This document shows, one piece after another, positions 7,797-16,440 of a stretch of DNA of 64,000 nucleotides (positions are counted from its first letter, which is position 1; the number at the start of each line of letters is the position of its first letter). This stretch comes from Duganella aquatilis (GTDB lineage: Bacteria; Pseudomonadota; Gammaproteobacteria; Burkholderiales; Burkholderiaceae_D), in the NCBI RefSeq assembly GCF_009674565.1, contig NZ_WKJL01000013.1, positions 1-64,000 on the forward strand. Direction: 5' to 3'. The notes under the pieces were generated by a model. The model ran no database searches and was not told where the DNA came from. It saw only the letters and a list, made by a program, of their open reading frames with translations. Made by a program: the position numbers and the translations under genes.

Positions 7797-9080
7797 ATGA
7801 GTTTCGATATCGCATTGTCTGGCATCCAGGCCATCAACGAATCGCTGGACGTCACCAGCCACAACATCGCCAACGCCGGCACCTATGGCTACAAGGCCAA
7901 CCGCGCCAACTTCGCCACGCTGGTGGCGGGTAGCCAGCTGAACGGCGTGACGGTCGGTTCGACGACGCAGAACATCGGCCTGTCGGGCGGCATCCTGAAC
8001 ACCGGCCGCGCGCTGGACGCCTCGATCAGCGGCCGCGGCTTCTTCGTCACCCGCGCTGCCGACAATTCGCTGCAATACACCCGCGTCGGCATCTTCGACA
8101 CCTCGCTGGACGGCTACCTGGTGGACGCCTCCGGCCGCCGCGTACAGGGCAAGACCATCACGCCGCCAGCCACCGAGCCAGGCGCCGAGGGCGATCTGAA
8201 GATTCCGGTGGGCGCGATTCCGGCGCAGATCACCAAGAGCGCCACCTACGTCGGCAACCTGTCGGCCGACTGGGCCGTCAAGACGCCGCCGGCGATGGGT
8301 ACGGTCACGCCCAGCTCGCCGCCGGACGCAACCACCTACAACACCTTCAAGACCACCAATCTGTACGACAGCCTCGGCACCCAGCACGTGCTGACCCAGT
8401 ATTTCACCATGACCGGCTCGACCGGCGGCGTCGCCACCGTCCGCGTCAGCTATGCGCTGGACGGCAATGGCCTTGATGGCGCCGAGAAAGACCTGACCTT
8501 CAACACCACCAACGGCCAGCTGAACCCCGACACCGATTCTGACAAGACGGTCAACACACTGGACATGGCTGCACTGCTCCCCGACACCACCGACGCGACC
8601 TTGTGGCCGAAATTCACCAACGGCGCCAACATGAACGCCACGGTGGTGGTCAACTACACCGGCACCACCTTCTTCTCCGGCGAAACCTCGGTTGCCTCCA
8701 ACACCCCGGACGACGGCTATTCGGCCGGCAGCTTCTCCGGCGTGTCGCTGGGCAGCGACGGTTCGGTGATCGCCAAGTACACCAACGGCCAGACTCAGAC
8801 CGTGGGCAAGGTCGTGCTGGCCTCGTTCGCAAATGAAGGCGGCCTGACCCAGGTCAGCGACACCAGTTGGGAAGCCTCGGCCGCCTCCGGCAACGCCAAC
8901 ACCGACCTGGTCGGCGTCGGCGTCAACGGCCAGATCAACGTGGCCACGCTGGAGCAGTCCAACGTCGACATCACCTCGGAGCTGGTCGGCCTGATGACCT
9001 CGCAGCGTAACTACCAGGCCAACTCGAAAGTCATCCAGACCGAGAGCACCATGCTGCAATCGCTGATGCAGGCGATCTAA
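7797..9080 (+). CDS. flgE: Flagellar hook protein FlgE
   Basis: FlgE polymerises into the hook. The 427-residue product starts SFDIALSGIQAINESLDVTS with the rod/hook motif SHNIANAGTYGYK, and ends with the conserved NVDITSELVGLMTSQRNYQA and a helix TESTMLQSLMQAI. The middle (about 160-340) holds the surface-exposed D1/D2 domains, rich in Thr and Asp. A strong ribosome binding site, AAGGAAAA, precedes the ATG. Size is close to classical FlgE of enteric bacteria (about 400). Confidence 0.95.
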   Translation: MSFDIALSGIQAINESLDVTSHNIANAGTYGYKANRANFATLVAGSQLNGVTVGSTTQNIGLSGGILNTGRALDASISGRGFFVTRAADNSLQYTRVGIFDTSLDGYLVDASGRRVQGKTITPPATEPGAEGDLKIPVGAIPAQITKSATYVGNLSADWAVKTPPAMGTVTPSSPPDATTYNTFKTTNLYDSLGTQHVLTQYFTMTGSTGGVATVRVSYALDGNGLDGAEKDLTFNTTNGQLNPDTDSDKTVNTLDMAALLPDTTDATLWPKFTNGANMNATVVVNYTGTTFFSGETSVASNTPDDGYSAGSFSGVSLGSDGSVIAKYTNGQTQTVGKVVLASFANEGGLTQVSDTSWEASAASGNANTDLVGVGVNGQINVATLEQSNVDITSELVGLMTSQRNYQANSKVIQTESTMLQSLMQAI

Positions 9081-9102
9081 GGACTAAGGGCAAGGACAAA
9101 GA

Positions 9103-9834
9103 ATGGACGCGCTGATCTACACCGCCATGAGCGGGGCCGAACGGGCCCTGCGCGGGCAACAGGTGCACGCCAACAACCTGGCCAACATCGACACCGGCGG
9201 CTTCCGCGCCAATATGGAACTGTCGGCGGCGCAAGCCGTCAACGGCTACGGCTACGACGACCGCCACATGTCGCAGCTGCAGGCCAACAGCGTGTCGACC
9301 AAGCCGGGCGCCATGAAAAGCACCGGGCGCGAGCTCGATGTGGCCGTGGCCGGCGCCGGCTTCCTGACCGTGCAAACCGCCGCCGGCGGCGAAGCCTACA
9401 CCCGCGCCGGCAACATGGTGCTCGATGAAAACGGCACGCTGCGCATCAACGGCAACGTGGTGCTGGGCGAAGGCGGCCCGATCACGCTGCCGGAGTACAC
9501 CCGCATCGACATCGGCAACGACGGCACCATCTCGATCCAGGCGCCCGGCACCACCATCATGCAGACCATCGACAAGCTGCGCATGGTCAAGGCCGAAGGC
9601 TCGGAACTGACCAAGAACGAGGCCGGCCTGCTGGTCGCGCGCGACGGCGCGCCGCTGGCCACCGATCCAACCGTGGTGGTGCGTTCCGGCCACCTGGAAG
9701 GCAGCAACGTCTCGGCGGTCGAGGAAATGGTCGCCACCATGAGCCTGAACCGCACGTTTGAAGTCCAGATGAAATTGTTTACCGCCACCGATTCCATGAC
9801 CCAGTCGGGCAACCGCCTGATCAGCGGCAGCTAA
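9103..9834 (+). CDS. flgF: Flagellar basal-body rod protein FlgF
   Basis: FlgF is the rod subunit between the proximal rod and FlgG. The 243-residue protein starts MDALIYTAMSGAERALRGQQ, the FlgF signature, with HANNLANIDTGGFRA, and contains ELDVAVAGAGFLTVQTAAGG plus the C-terminal SNVSAVEEMVATMSLNRTFE. It lies 22 bases after flgE and 32 before flgG, all in one direction. It is shorter and more FlgE-like at the ends than FlgG, as is normal. Confidence 0.94.
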   Translation: MDALIYTAMSGAERALRGQQVHANNLANIDTGGFRANMELSAAQAVNGYGYDDRHMSQLQANSVSTKPGAMKSTGRELDVAVAGAGFLTVQTAAGGEAYTRAGNMVLDENGTLRINGNVVLGEGGPITLPEYTRIDIGNDGTISIQAPGTTIMQTIDKLRMVKAEGSELTKNEAGLLVARDGAPLATDPTVVVRSGHLEGSNVSAVEEMVATMSLNRTFEVQMKLFTATDSMTQSGNRLISGS

Positions 9835-9866
9835 GCCGGACCACCACATACCACCAGGGAGAAATC

Positions 9867-10658
9867 ATGAATCCAGCAATGTGGATCAGCAAAACCGGCG
9901 TCCAGGCGCAAGACCTGAAGCTGCAGACCATCGCCAACAATCTGGCCAATGCCAACACGGTCGGCTTCAAGCGCGACCGCGCCGTGTTCGAAGACCTGTT
10001 CTACTCGGTCGAAGCGCAGCCGGGCGCGCAGCGCGCCGACAACAACACGCTGGCGCCGTCCGGCGTGCAGCTGGGTAACGGCGTGCATCTGGTCGGCACC
10101 CAGAAGGTGTTCACCCAGGGCATCCTGCAAACCACCAGTCGCGACCTCGACATCTCGGTGATGGGCAACGGCTTCCTGTCGGTGCGCCAGCCGAACGGCG
10201 AAACCGCCTACACCCGCGCCGGCCAGCTGCAGGTCGACGCCAACGGCATCCTGGTCAACGCCGGCGGCCTGCCGCTGATCCCGCAGATCACCGTGCCGGC
10301 CAACGCCACCGCCATCACCATCGCCGAAGACGGCACCGTGTCGGCCAAGATCGCCGACAACGTCACGCCGCAGGTGCTGGGCCAGCTGACGCTTACCTCG
10401 TTCATCAACCCGACCGGCCTGCTGGCCCTGGGTGAGAACCTGTTTGCCGAAACGCCGTCGTCGGGCACGCCGACCGAAGGCCAGCCGGGCACCGCCCAGT
10501 GGGGCAAGATCAAGCAGGGCACGCTGGAAGGCTCGAACGTCCAGGTGGTCGAGGAGATGGTCGACATGATCGCCGCCCAGCGCACCTACGAGATGAACAC
10601 CAAGGTACTGTCGGCAGCCGACAACATGCTGCAGTACCTGTCGGCGGCGGCACGCTGA
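9867..10658 (+). CDS. flgG: Flagellar distal rod protein FlgG
   Basis: FlgG builds the distal rod that passes through the P and L rings. The 263-residue sequence is highly conserved: MWISKTGVQAQDLKLQTIAN, NNLANANTVGFKRDRAVFED, and near the end GTLEGSNVQVVEEMVDMIAA followed by QRTYEMNTK. An AGGGAG ribosome binding site precedes the ATG. The stop TGA overlaps the flgH ATG at 10658 (ATG directly overlapping TGA), so flgH translation is probably coupled. Confidence 0.96.
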   Translation: MNPAMWISKTGVQAQDLKLQTIANNLANANTVGFKRDRAVFEDLFYSVEAQPGAQRADNNTLAPSGVQLGNGVHLVGTQKVFTQGILQTTSRDLDISVMGNGFLSVRQPNGETAYTRAGQLQVDANGILVNAGGLPLIPQITVPANATAITIAEDGTVSAKIADNVTPQVLGQLTLTSFINPTGLLALGENLFAETPSSGTPTEGQPGTAQWGKIKQGTLEGSNVQVVEEMVDMIAAQRTYEMNTKVLSAADNMLQYLSAAAR

Positions 10659-11335
10659 TGAAACCCGCACTGCGCGCACCGTCCTTCCTGTTGCTGGCCG
10701 CCCTGGCCCTGGCCGGTTGCGCCCAGCTGCAGCCGCCCGCGGTGCGTCCCGGCCCGGCCGACGAACCGCCGCCGGTGGCGCGCAACACCGGCCCGCGCGG
10801 CGTCTCGGGCGGCGTGTTCAGCACCGACGTCGGCCTATCGCTGACCTCGGACAGCCGCGCCTTCCGCATCGGCGACGTGGTCACCGTCAACCTGCTGGAA
10901 ACCACCCAGGCCAGCAAGAAGGCCGGCACCAGCTATTCCAAGCAGTCGGCCGACAACATCAACGCCCCGAATTTGTTGGGCAAGACCTTCGGCAAGGCCG
11001 CGGTCGGCCTGGGCGCCTCCAACACCTTTGCCGGCGACGCCACCAGCACCCAGCAGAACGCCCTGACCGGCGCCATCACCGTGATCGTGCAGGAAGTGCT
11101 GCCGAACGGCCTGCTGCGCATTTCCGGCGAAAAAACCCTGACCCTGAACAACGGCGAGGAATTCGTGCGCCTGCGCGGCTACCTGCGCGCCGCCGATATC
11201 GACGCCGACAACCAGGTGTCGTCGCAACGCATCGCCAATGCCCGCATCGCCTATTCGGCGCAAGGCACGCTGGCCGAAACCCAGCAGCCGGGTTGGCTGT
11301 CGCGCTTCTTCAACGGCCCTTTGATGCCGTTCTGA
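10658..11335 (+). CDS. flgH: Flagellar L-ring lipoprotein FlgH
   Basis: FlgH forms the outer-membrane L ring. The 225-residue product has a lipoprotein signal peptide with lipobox LALAGC (Cys near residue 21), a Pro-rich linker and the L-ring core: FRIGDVVTVNLLETTQASKK, TVIVQEVLPNGLLRISGEK and ADIDADNQVSSQRIANARIA. The open frame extends upstream of 10658, but that region overlaps flgG out of frame; the ATG at 10658 gives the signal peptide and so decides the start. It ends SRFFNGPLMPF, as is typical for FlgH. Confidence 0.94.
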   Translation: MKPALRAPSFLLLAALALAGCAQLQPPAVRPGPADEPPPVARNTGPRGVSGGVFSTDVGLSLTSDSRAFRIGDVVTVNLLETTQASKKAGTSYSKQSADNINAPNLLGKTFGKAAVGLGASNTFAGDATSTQQNALTGAITVIVQEVLPNGLLRISGEKTLTLNNGEEFVRLRGYLRAADIDADNQVSSQRIANARIAYSAQGTLAETQQPGWLSRFFNGPLMPF

Positions 11336-11361
11336 GTTTTACTTGAAAGACGGGTGATCCC

Positions 11362-12474
11362 ATGAATTTCCGCAAGCTTATCGCGCTGCCGCTGGCCCTG
11401 AGCCTGGCCCTGGGCGCCACCCTGCCGGCCCAGGCCGCGCAAGCGCTGCGCAACCTGGTCGCCATCGAGGGCGTGCGTGACAATCCGCTGGTCGGCTACG
11501 GCCTGGTGGTCGGCCTGAACGGCAGCGGCGACTCGACCCAGGTCAAGTTCTCCAGCCAGTCCGTGATCAATATGCTCAAGCAGTTCGGCGTCAAGGTGCC
11601 GGACGGCACCGACGCCAAGTCGAAAAACGTCGCCACCGTGATGGTGTCGGCGGTGTTCCCGCCCGGCTACCGCAAGGGCCAGAGCATCGACGTGGTGGTG
11701 TCCTCGATGGGCGACGCCAAGAGCCTGCGCGGCGGCGCCCTGCTGCTGACCCCGCTGCGCGCGGCCGACGGCGAAACCTATGCGCTGGCGCAAGGCAACG
11801 TGGTGGTGGGCGGCTTCAGCGCCCAGGGCAAGTCCGGCTCTTCGATCACCGTCAACACCCCGACCTCGGGCCGCATTCCGAGCGGCGCCAACATCGAGCG
11901 CGAGATCGGCACCGATTTCGCCAGCAAGCCGACGGTGCGCCTGTCGCTGCGCCATCCGCATTTTGAAACCGCGATCAACATCGTCAACTCGATCAACAAG
12001 CGCTTCGGCGACATCGCCACCGCCAGCGACGCCACCAGCGTCGACGTCGTGGCGCCGGGCAATCCGACCCAGCGCGTGGCCTTCATGGCCAAGCTGGAAG
12101 CGATGAGCGTCGACGTCGGCGAAGATGCGCCGAAAGTAGTGTTCAACTCGCGCACCGGCACCGTGGTGATCGCCGAAGGCCTGCGCGTGCGCGCCGCCGC
12201 CGTCACCCACGGCTCGCTGAAGGTGGTGATTTCCGAATCGACCAAGGTCAGCCAGCCGAACGCGCTGGCCGGCGGCAGCACCGTGTCGTCGCCGCAGTCG
12301 CAGGTCACGGCCGACCAGGGGCCGGCGCAGATGTTCAAATGGCCGGCCGGCGCCAAGCTGCAATCGATCATCGACGTGGTCAACAGCCTGGGCGCGACGC
12401 CGGACGATATCATGGCGATCCTGCAGGCGCTTGACCAGGCCGGCGCCATCGAAGGCGAACTGGTTGTCATTTAA
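11362..12474 (+). CDS. flgI: Flagellar P-ring protein FlgI
   Basis: FlgI forms the periplasmic P ring around the rod. The 370-residue protein has a Sec signal peptide (cleavage likely after LPAQAAQA) and the highly conserved start of the mature part, [20 protein letters not shown] followed by VVGLNGSGD. Further matches are [20 protein letters not shown] and the C-terminal [20 protein letters not shown]. Its chaperone FlgA is encoded on the other strand at 5400-6149. Eight bases separate its stop from the preferred start of the rod-cap gene. Confidence 0.96.
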   Translation: MNFRKLIALPLALSLALGATLPAQAAQALRNLVAIEGVRDNPLVGYGLVVGLNGSGDSTQVKFSSQSVINMLKQFGVKVPDGTDAKSKNVATVMVSAVFPPGYRKGQSIDVVVSSMGDAKSLRGGALLLTPLRAADGETYALAQGNVVVGGFSAQGKSGSSITVNTPTSGRIPSGANIEREIGTDFASKPTVRLSLRHPHFETAINIVNSINKRFGDIATASDATSVDVVAPGNPTQRVAFMAKLEAMSVDVGEDAPKVVFNSRTGTVVIAEGLRVRAAAVTHGSLKVVISESTKVSQPNALAGGSTVSSPQSQVTADQGPAQMFKWPAGAKLQSIIDVVNSLGATPDDIMAILQALDQAGAIEGELVVI

Positions 12475-12482
12475 GGATGGGC

Positions 12483-12947
12483 ATGGACTTCACCAACAAA
12501 AGCTTCGATCCCTCGCGCCTGCTGGCCAACGGCACCGCCGGCCAGCTGAGCAGCACCGCCGTGGCGCCGGTCGCGGCGCAGGAAGGCGACACCGTCGATC
12601 CGGTCTACCGCGCCAAGGCCACCGAGGCGGCGGTCAAGTTTGAAAGCTTCTTCATCGGCCACATGCTGCACCAGATGCGCGACGGCACCCGCGCCCTGGC
12701 GGCCGACGACAGCCCGTCCAAGGACCGCATCAACCAGGACATGCTGGACATGGCCGACAACCTGGTGGCCGACCAGCTGGCCGGCAAGCGCGCCTTCGGC
12801 GTGGCCGACGCCATCCTGCGCCAGCTGCTGCCGCAGCAGCCGGCCCAGCCGGTGCCGGCGCAGGCGGCCCAGCCGGTGCCGGCGCAGGCGGCGGAAAAAG
12901 TTTCCGATTCGCAAATTTTAAGCGTTCCACTTAATCAGCAGCAATAA
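12483..12947 (+). CDS. flgJ: Rod-cap protein FlgJ, N-terminal domain only (no muramidase domain)
   Basis: This is a 154-residue protein with only the rod-binding half of FlgJ: AAVKFESFFIGHMLHQMRDG, followed by a helix INQDMLDMADNLVADQLAGK and FGVADAILRQLL. In enteric bacteria FlgJ is about 310 residues because a glucosaminidase domain is fused at the C-terminus; here that activity sits in a separate gene at 4637-5419. The ATG at 12483 has AAGGA five bases upstream; an ATG at 12477 in the same frame is possible. The tail contains a perfect duplication of PAQPVPAQ-type residues caused by a 24-bp direct repeat (12841-12888). It then ends in a short non-conserved tail. Confidence 0.88.
   Translation: MDFTNKSFDPSRLLANGTAGQLSSTAVAPVAAQEGDTVDPVYRAKATEAAVKFESFFIGHMLHQMRDGTRALAADDSPSKDRINQDMLDMADNLVADQLAGKRAFGVADAILRQLLPQQPAQPVPAQAAQPVPAQAAEKVSDSQILSVPLNQQQ
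12841..12888 (+). repeat. 24-bp perfect tandem duplication inside flgJ
   Basis: Bases 12841-12864 are repeated exactly at 12865-12888. The repeat is in frame and duplicates eight Pro/Ala/Gln-rich residues in the C-terminal tail of the rod-cap protein. It is outside the rod-binding domain, so copy-number change would be tolerated. Confidence 0.9.
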
Positions 12948-13040
12948 ACGGTCGCCCAGTATTGATATCGGACCAGCGACCGCCAGCATTGCGCAGCGTT
13001 GCGCCGGACCTTCGGACTTCACCAGGAAAAGACCCGCTTC

Positions 13041-14456
13041 ATGACCATCACTTACAACGCACTGTCGGGCGCCCTGGCCGCCCAGGCTGCACTGAACACC
13101 GTCAGCCAGAATCTCGCCAACCAGCAAACCAAGGGCTATACGCGCCAGGGCGTGCTGCTGCAGGCGACCGCGTCCGATCCGGGCCAGCTGTCCGCCGGCA
13201 ACGGTGTACAAGTGGGTTCTTTGTTGCGTTTCAGCGATTCCTACCAGTTGCAGCAGATGTGGCGCGCCAACTCGGCGGTCGGCGTGCGCTCGCAAGTGCA
13301 GCCTTACCTGACCTCGCTGGAAACGGTGATGAGCGACGACAAGTCCAGCATCAGTTACGGCATCGACAATTTTTTCAAGGCCCTGAACGCGGCCAGCGTC
13401 GACCCGACCTCGACGCCGCTGCGCCAGCAGGTGATCACCACCGCCGACTCGATGTCGCAGCAGATCAATTCGATCTACAACCTGACCGCCAACCAGGCGA
13501 TCTCGGTCCAGCAGCAGCAGGCCTCGATCCTGCCGTCGCTCAACGAGTCGCTGGCCGGCATCGCCGCGCTCAACAAGCAGATCGTGTCGACCACCGGCGC
13601 CGGCACCAACACCTCGGCGCTGATGGACAAGCGCGAACAGCTGATCGACAGCGTGGCGCAGCAGGTCGGCGTCGAAGTCGTGTACAACCCGAACGGCAGC
13701 GTCAACGTCTCGCTGAAGAGCGGCGAGCCGCTGGTGGTCAACGACACCGCCTCGAGCCTGTCTTACGTGAATGCCGGCAGCAGCGCCCCGGCAAGCTTGA
13801 CGCTGAACTATTCCAACATCAAGTTCACGCTCGATGACAGCAAGGTCGGCGGCCAGCTCGGCGGCCTCGGCGACTTCCGCCAGAACACCCTGGCCCCGCT
13901 GCAGGCGTCGATCAAGCAGATCGCCGAGCAAATGGCGGACAAGATCAATACCGCGCTGATGGCTGGCTACAAGGGCAACGCCAATCCTGCCATCCCGGGC
14001 GACCAGGGCGATCCAGGCATTGCCTTGCTCGAATACAATCCGGCCAGCGCCACCGGCCTGCTGCAAGTCGCCACCGGCTTCAAGACGTCCGACCTGGCGT
14101 TTTCCAGCAATGGCCAGCCGGGCGACAGCGGCAACCTGCAGAACCTGGTGGCTGTCAAGGGCCAGAACATCCAGCTGACCTCGCTGAGCGGCGTGACCAG
14201 CGACGTGCAGCTGGGCGACGCCGACACCCAGATCGTCGGCGAGCTGGGCATCATCAGCCAGCAAAACCAGGCCCAGCTGGCCACCGCCACCACCATCCGC
14301 TCGCAGTCGGAAGACGACTGGAAATCGACCAGCGCGGTGAACTCCGACGAGGAAGGCATCAACCTGGTGGAATTCCAGAATATGTACCAGGCGAACATGA
14401 AGGTGATTGCGGTTGCCAACACCCTGTTCGACGCCACGTTGCAAATGTTCGGTTAA
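13041..14456 (+). CDS. flgK: Flagellar hook-associated protein 1, FlgK
   Basis: FlgK is the first hook-filament junction protein. The 471-residue product starts MTITYNALSGALAAQAALNT and SQNLANQQTKGYTRQGV, the FlgK N-terminal motif, and ends NSDEEGINLVEFQNMYQANM, the FlgK C-terminal motif. It is shorter than enteric FlgK (about 547), chiefly in the surface-exposed middle. The ATG at 13041 is chosen by homology; the AGGAAAA upstream is a little far away, and the in-frame upstream start at 12999 has no support. A 93-base gap after flgJ may hold a separate promoter; I could not identify a confident sigma-28 site there. Confidence 0.93.
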   Translation: MTITYNALSGALAAQAALNTVSQNLANQQTKGYTRQGVLLQATASDPGQLSAGNGVQVGSLLRFSDSYQLQQMWRANSAVGVRSQVQPYLTSLETVMSDDKSSISYGIDNFFKALNAASVDPTSTPLRQQVITTADSMSQQINSIYNLTANQAISVQQQQASILPSLNESLAGIAALNKQIVSTTGAGTNTSALMDKREQLIDSVAQQVGVEVVYNPNGSVNVSLKSGEPLVVNDTASSLSYVNAGSSAPASLTLNYSNIKFTLDDSKVGGQLGGLGDFRQNTLAPLQASIKQIAEQMADKINTALMAGYKGNANPAIPGDQGDPGIALLEYNPASATGLLQVATGFKTSDLAFSSNGQPGDSGNLQNLVAVKGQNIQLTSLSGVTSDVQLGDADTQIVGELGIISQQNQAQLATATTIRSQSEDDWKSTSAVNSDEEGINLVEFQNMYQANMKVIAVANTLFDATLQMFG

Positions 14457-14467
14457 GGAGAGCCTGA

Positions 14468-15373
14468 ATGCGTATCGCCACCAGCCAGTTCCAGGCAACC
14501 ATGAACCGCGCCCTGCAGGATAATCAGAGCGCCATCGCGTCGCTGACCGCGCAGATCGCCAGCCAGAAGAAAATCCAGGTGCCGTCCGACGACCCGGTGA
14601 CCTCGGTCCGCCTGTCGCGCCTGGCGCGCGAGGAAGCGATTGTCGGCCAGTACCGCGACAACATCTCCTCCATCAAGATCCGCCTGTCGTCCAACGAGAC
14701 CTATCTGCAAAGCATGGTCAACGACATCACCCAGAGCCACGACCTGCTGGTGTGGGCGTCCGACGGCAGCAACACCGGTGACGACCTGAAGGCCATGGTC
14801 ACCACCATGACGTCGCTGCGCGACAGCCTGATGTACAGCGCCAACCAGAAGGACCAGGAAGGCAACTACCTGTTCTCCGGCACCGCCACCGGCACGCCGG
14901 CGATCAGCTACGATCCGGCCGGCGTGCCCAAGTACACCTTCACCGGGAATACCGACCAGCAGCAATCGGTGGTCGGCAACGGCATCAACCAGACCATCAA
15001 TGTCGACGTCAAGGGCCTGGACGATCTGCTGAATCAGATGGACGACACCATCACCGCGCTGTCGCAACCTGGCGTCTCGGCGGGCGACCCGGCGGTGAAG
15101 GCCGCGCTGACCGCCAATATGGATGGCGCCACCAACGCCCTGACCCTAATCTCCGGCAAGATCGCCAGTTTCGGCGGCGCGCAAAACGTCATGGACACGC
15201 TGGACGGCAACCATGCCAACGTCAGCCTGTCGAACCAGACCGCGATCCTCGACCTGGGTTCGCTGGACATGGGCGAGGCCACGATTGAAATGAACGGCTA
15301 CAACCTGGCGTTGCAAGCGTCGTACAAGGCGTATTCGAAGATCAGCAATCTGTCGCTGTTCAACATTCTGTAA
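14468..15373 (+). CDS. flgL: Flagellar hook-associated protein 3, FlgL
   Basis: FlgL joins FlgK to the flagellin filament. The 301-residue protein starts MRIATSQFQATMNRALQDNQ with flagellin-like helices (LTAQIASQKKIQVPSDDPVT, then SVRLSRLAREEAI) and ends with a flagellin-type C-terminal helix (LALQASYKAYSKISNLSLFNIL in shortened form). A strong ribosome binding site TAAGGAGAG, overlapping the flgK stop region, precedes the ATG. No flagellin gene is present in the window; it may lie upstream of fliK if the cluster follows the Flag-2 order. Confidence 0.93.
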   Translation: MRIATSQFQATMNRALQDNQSAIASLTAQIASQKKIQVPSDDPVTSVRLSRLAREEAIVGQYRDNISSIKIRLSSNETYLQSMVNDITQSHDLLVWASDGSNTGDDLKAMVTTMTSLRDSLMYSANQKDQEGNYLFSGTATGTPAISYDPAGVPKYTFTGNTDQQQSVVGNGINQTINVDVKGLDDLLNQMDDTITALSQPGVSAGDPAVKAALTANMDGATNALTLISGKIASFGGAQNVMDTLDGNHANVSLSNQTAILDLGSLDMGEATIEMNGYNLALQASYKAYSKISNLSLFNIL

Positions 15374-15393
15374 TTTCGTTACTCTTTTAGCGT

Positions 15394-16440
15394 ATGCAAA
15401 TATCGTCCAGCGCCATCCCCCAGCCCATCGTTCCGGGCGCCAATGCCGGCAACGCGGCAGCGGTGGACGGCACCTCGCTCGGGCTGAACGGCGAAAACGC
15501 CGCCACCGCCACGCCGGTCACGCCGACGCCCACTTCGGCGGCGCCGCTGCGTCGCGGCCTGAGCAACTGGGACCAGCCGCTGCAGGGCGATATCTCCAGC
15601 GCCCAGCAGGCGCTCGACTTCCTGGAGCAGAGCGCCGCGCAATTACGCAACCTGAAAACCGATCTCAGCGCACGCCTGGCCAACCGCCAGCGCACCGACG
15701 GCACACTGGAGGCGCGCGTGCGCCAGTTCAGCAACAGCTGGCGCAGCCGCAGCAGCGCGTCCGGCGGCACGCTGGACGCCCAGCTGAACTTCAGCGCCAA
15801 GGGCAGCACCACCACCTTCACCGTACGCGGCATGAATTTCAGCAACCTGCGCAGCGGCGCCCGCGAAGTGCTGGCAATGTCGGTCGGCGGCGGCCAGAAC
15901 GTGCGGTCGGTGGTGCTGGAGCCGGGCCTGAGCGACGAACAGATCACGCAGCGTTTCAATGAAGCGCTGGCGCCGACCGGCGTGCGGGCGCAAATCAGCG
16001 ACGACGGCCAGCTGGAGTTTTCCACCAGCGAAGCCCAGTGGGCGCAGGTGCGCGACACCATCGCCGTACAGGGCGGCGGCATCCGCTTCGCTTCCGGCCA
16101 GCTGAACCGCGTCAAGGCCGAAGCCGAAGCGCCGCAGGTCGATCCGGACACCTGGCAGACCAATGACAGCGATGCGATCCGCGCCACCCTGACCCAGGTG
16201 CTGCAGGCGCTGTCGAAGGTGGAACAGTCGATCTCCTCGGTGCGCCAGGCGCTGGCCCAGGTCGCCGCCCGCGTGCAGAACGCCGCCCCGGCCACCACCA
16301 AGAGCGGCATGGACCAGGTGGCGCAAGCCTTTGTCACCACCACCAAACAGCCCGGCTACAAGTCGCTGCTGTCGCTGACGTCGGCACTGGCCGGCATCAG
16401 CCGCGAGCGCGTGCTCTCGCTGCTGAGTCTGCGTCAATGA
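15394..16440 (+). CDS. Flagellar-locus protein of unknown function in the lafW position (putative hook-associated protein)
   Basis: This 348-residue protein is not confidently recognised by sequence. It has a low-complexity N-terminus (1-50), a helical stretch (ALDFLEQSAAQLRNLKTDLS), a beta-rich middle (FTVRGMNFSNLRSGAREVLA, QISDDGQLEFSTSEAQW) and a helical C-terminus (QVLQALSKVEQSISSVRQAL), with no signal peptide or membrane segment. It follows flgL by 20 bases, where Flag-2 loci carry lafW, annotated as a putative hook-associated protein. Long terminal helices around a variable core fit an exported axial or junction component. The start has no clear ribosome binding site. Its 3' end overlaps the convergent GGDEF-EAL gene by seven bases. 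The lafW link rests on position and general architecture only. Confidence 0.55.
   Translation: MQISSSAIPQPIVPGANAGNAAAVDGTSLGLNGENAATATPVTPTPTSAAPLRRGLSNWDQPLQGDISSAQQALDFLEQSAAQLRNLKTDLSARLANRQRTDGTLEARVRQFSNSWRSRSSASGGTLDAQLNFSAKGSTTTFTVRGMNFSNLRSGAREVLAMSVGGGQNVRSVVLEPGLSDEQITQRFNEALAPTGVRAQISDDGQLEFSTSEAQWAQVRDTIAVQGGGIRFASGQLNRVKAEAEAPQVDPDTWQTNDSDAIRATLTQVLQALSKVEQSISSVRQALAQVAARVQNAAPATTKSGMDQVAQAFVTTTKQPGYKSLLSLTSALAGISRERVLSLLSLRQ

Noticed and set aside
6900..9059. Long minus-strand open frame of 719 codons over flgD/flgE
   Set aside because: It lies antisense to clear flagellar genes, has His/Val/Ala/Gly-rich low-complexity translation typical of GC-rich shadow frames, and no ribosome binding site.
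12948..13040. Sigma-28 promoter before flgK
   Set aside because: TAAA at 12945 and GATATC at 12964 are present, but the spacing and second box do not match the consensus.
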